Shown here: piece after piece, positions 5,598 to 5,906 of the stretch
Numbering within the stretch: the stretch's first letter is position 1
Layout of the letters: the number at the start of each line of letters is the position of its first letter
Assembly (NCBI GenBank): GCA_002423285.1
Contig: DIVF01000012.1
Location: 1 to 5,906 of the forward strand
Reading direction: 5' to 3'
Origin: Micavibrio sp. UBA6139
GTDB lineage: Bacteria; Pseudomonadota; Alphaproteobacteria; Micavibrionales; Micavibrionaceae
DNA: 5,906 nt
Position numbers and translations under genes: made by a program
The notes under the pieces: generated by a model
The model's database searches: none
Seen by the model: the letters and a program-made list of their open reading frames with translations, nothing else
What the model was told of the DNA's origin: nothing

Positions 5598-5876
5598 TAA
5601 ATCTTCCCTTAAAATCAATAGCTTAACAAAAGTCCAATCTCAAAAAATATATAGGGTTCACTTGTTACATTTGAACCTCAAGGGCAGATGCGGCACTCCG
5701 CAAATAATCCGGACTATAGCGCGCATAAGCCATTTCCGTAACCGCCATTTATACACCCTATCCAGCAGCGAGAATATCTAAGCAGCCGTCAGTTAGTGGA
5801 GATTCTTTAAGCGGGGACCAAGTTAAAACTGCTTTCTCTTGTTTTAATAAGGGGGCGTTAAGGTTAAGGCGCGCCA
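5598..5876. other. Non-coding stretch after tRNA-Val
   Basis: I find no supportable gene here. Small structures are visible: GGTTCA (5655-5660) pairs with TGAACC (5672-5677) across an 11-nt loop, and TGCGG (5689-5693) pairs with CCGCA (5698-5702) around CACT. A 27-codon minus-strand frame (5748-5665) and a 51-codon plus-strand frame without a start codon (5729-5884) are both short enough to be chance. There is no clear terminator after the tRNA and no copy of the tRNA 3' end that would mark an integration site. Confidence 0.5.
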
Positions 5877-5906
5877 CCCACTAGGCCTGTTGCAAAAGTC
5901 CGGGGA
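5877..5906. mobile_element. Partial insertion-sequence end (right window edge)
   Basis: CCTGTTGCAAAAGT (5886-5899) is the reverse complement of bases 4-17, and the match reaches 5877 with two transitions. The flank CTAG (5881-5884) fits the YTAR/TA-type targets used by IS5-like elements. Beyond the shared core the two edges differ (CCGGGGA here, AGC on the left read outward), as the left and right ends of one element would. The body would lie to the right of the window. No transposase sequence is visible, so family assignment is tentative. Confidence 0.5.

Noticed and set aside
5609..5626. Second TTAA-N10-TTAA pair after the tRNA
   Set aside because: TTAA is frequent in this AT-rich stretch and the flanks do not match the cpdR repeat.
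5729..5884. 51-codon open plus-strand frame before the right element tip
   Set aside because: It has no start codon, follows a stop, and shows no recognisable domain, so it is likely chance.
5523..5906. tRNA as an integration site for a genomic island
   Set aside because: No second copy of the tRNA 3' end and no integrase are visible in the window.

Overview
This 5.9 kb window looks like chromosomal DNA from an alphaproteobacterium of moderate GC content. The main evidence is a close match to CpdR, a cell-cycle response regulator characteristic of Alphaproteobacteria. It is supported by an RluD-type pseudouridine synthase, an E. coli-type glucokinase, a CCA-encoding tRNA-Val(GAC) and a divergent pair of GTCATCCCCG-type REP palindromes. 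I cannot place it to order from the sequence alone.

Layout: the first ~26 bases and last ~30 bases are inverted copies of one sequence (core CCTGTTGCAAAAGT). They look like the tips of insertion sequences lying mostly outside the window. Positions 27-115 are AT-rich with two small dyads. On the minus strand, 2703-1174 encodes an exported beta-propeller-like protein of unknown function. It overlaps by ATGA with rluD (1177-116), so the two probably form one transcription unit. The divergent gap 2704-2948 is mostly filled by a ~169 bp imperfect inverted-repeat element. This element carries two REP hairpins in opposite orientation and is bracketed by a 10-bp direct repeat that resembles a target-site duplication. 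To its right, 2949-3998 (+) encodes a GT4-type glycosyltransferase, which converges on glk (4986-4027, -); a small dyad separates the two genes. glk diverges from cpdR (5084-5461, +). cpdR is followed by a well-formed promoter and tRNA-Val(GAC) at 5523-5597. The stretch 5598-5876 contains no gene I can support.

The genes do not form a single pathway. rluD and the tRNA serve translation, glk feeds glycolysis, the glycosyltransferase probably builds a glycolipid or envelope polysaccharide, and cpdR controls ClpXP proteolysis in the cell cycle. I find no convincing new defence, mobile or metabolic system. The points most worth a second look are the REP-pair element and its effect on the glycosyltransferase start, the propeller protein with one possible closing disulfide, the tandem 12-mer just upstream of cpdR, and the matching element ends at both window edges.
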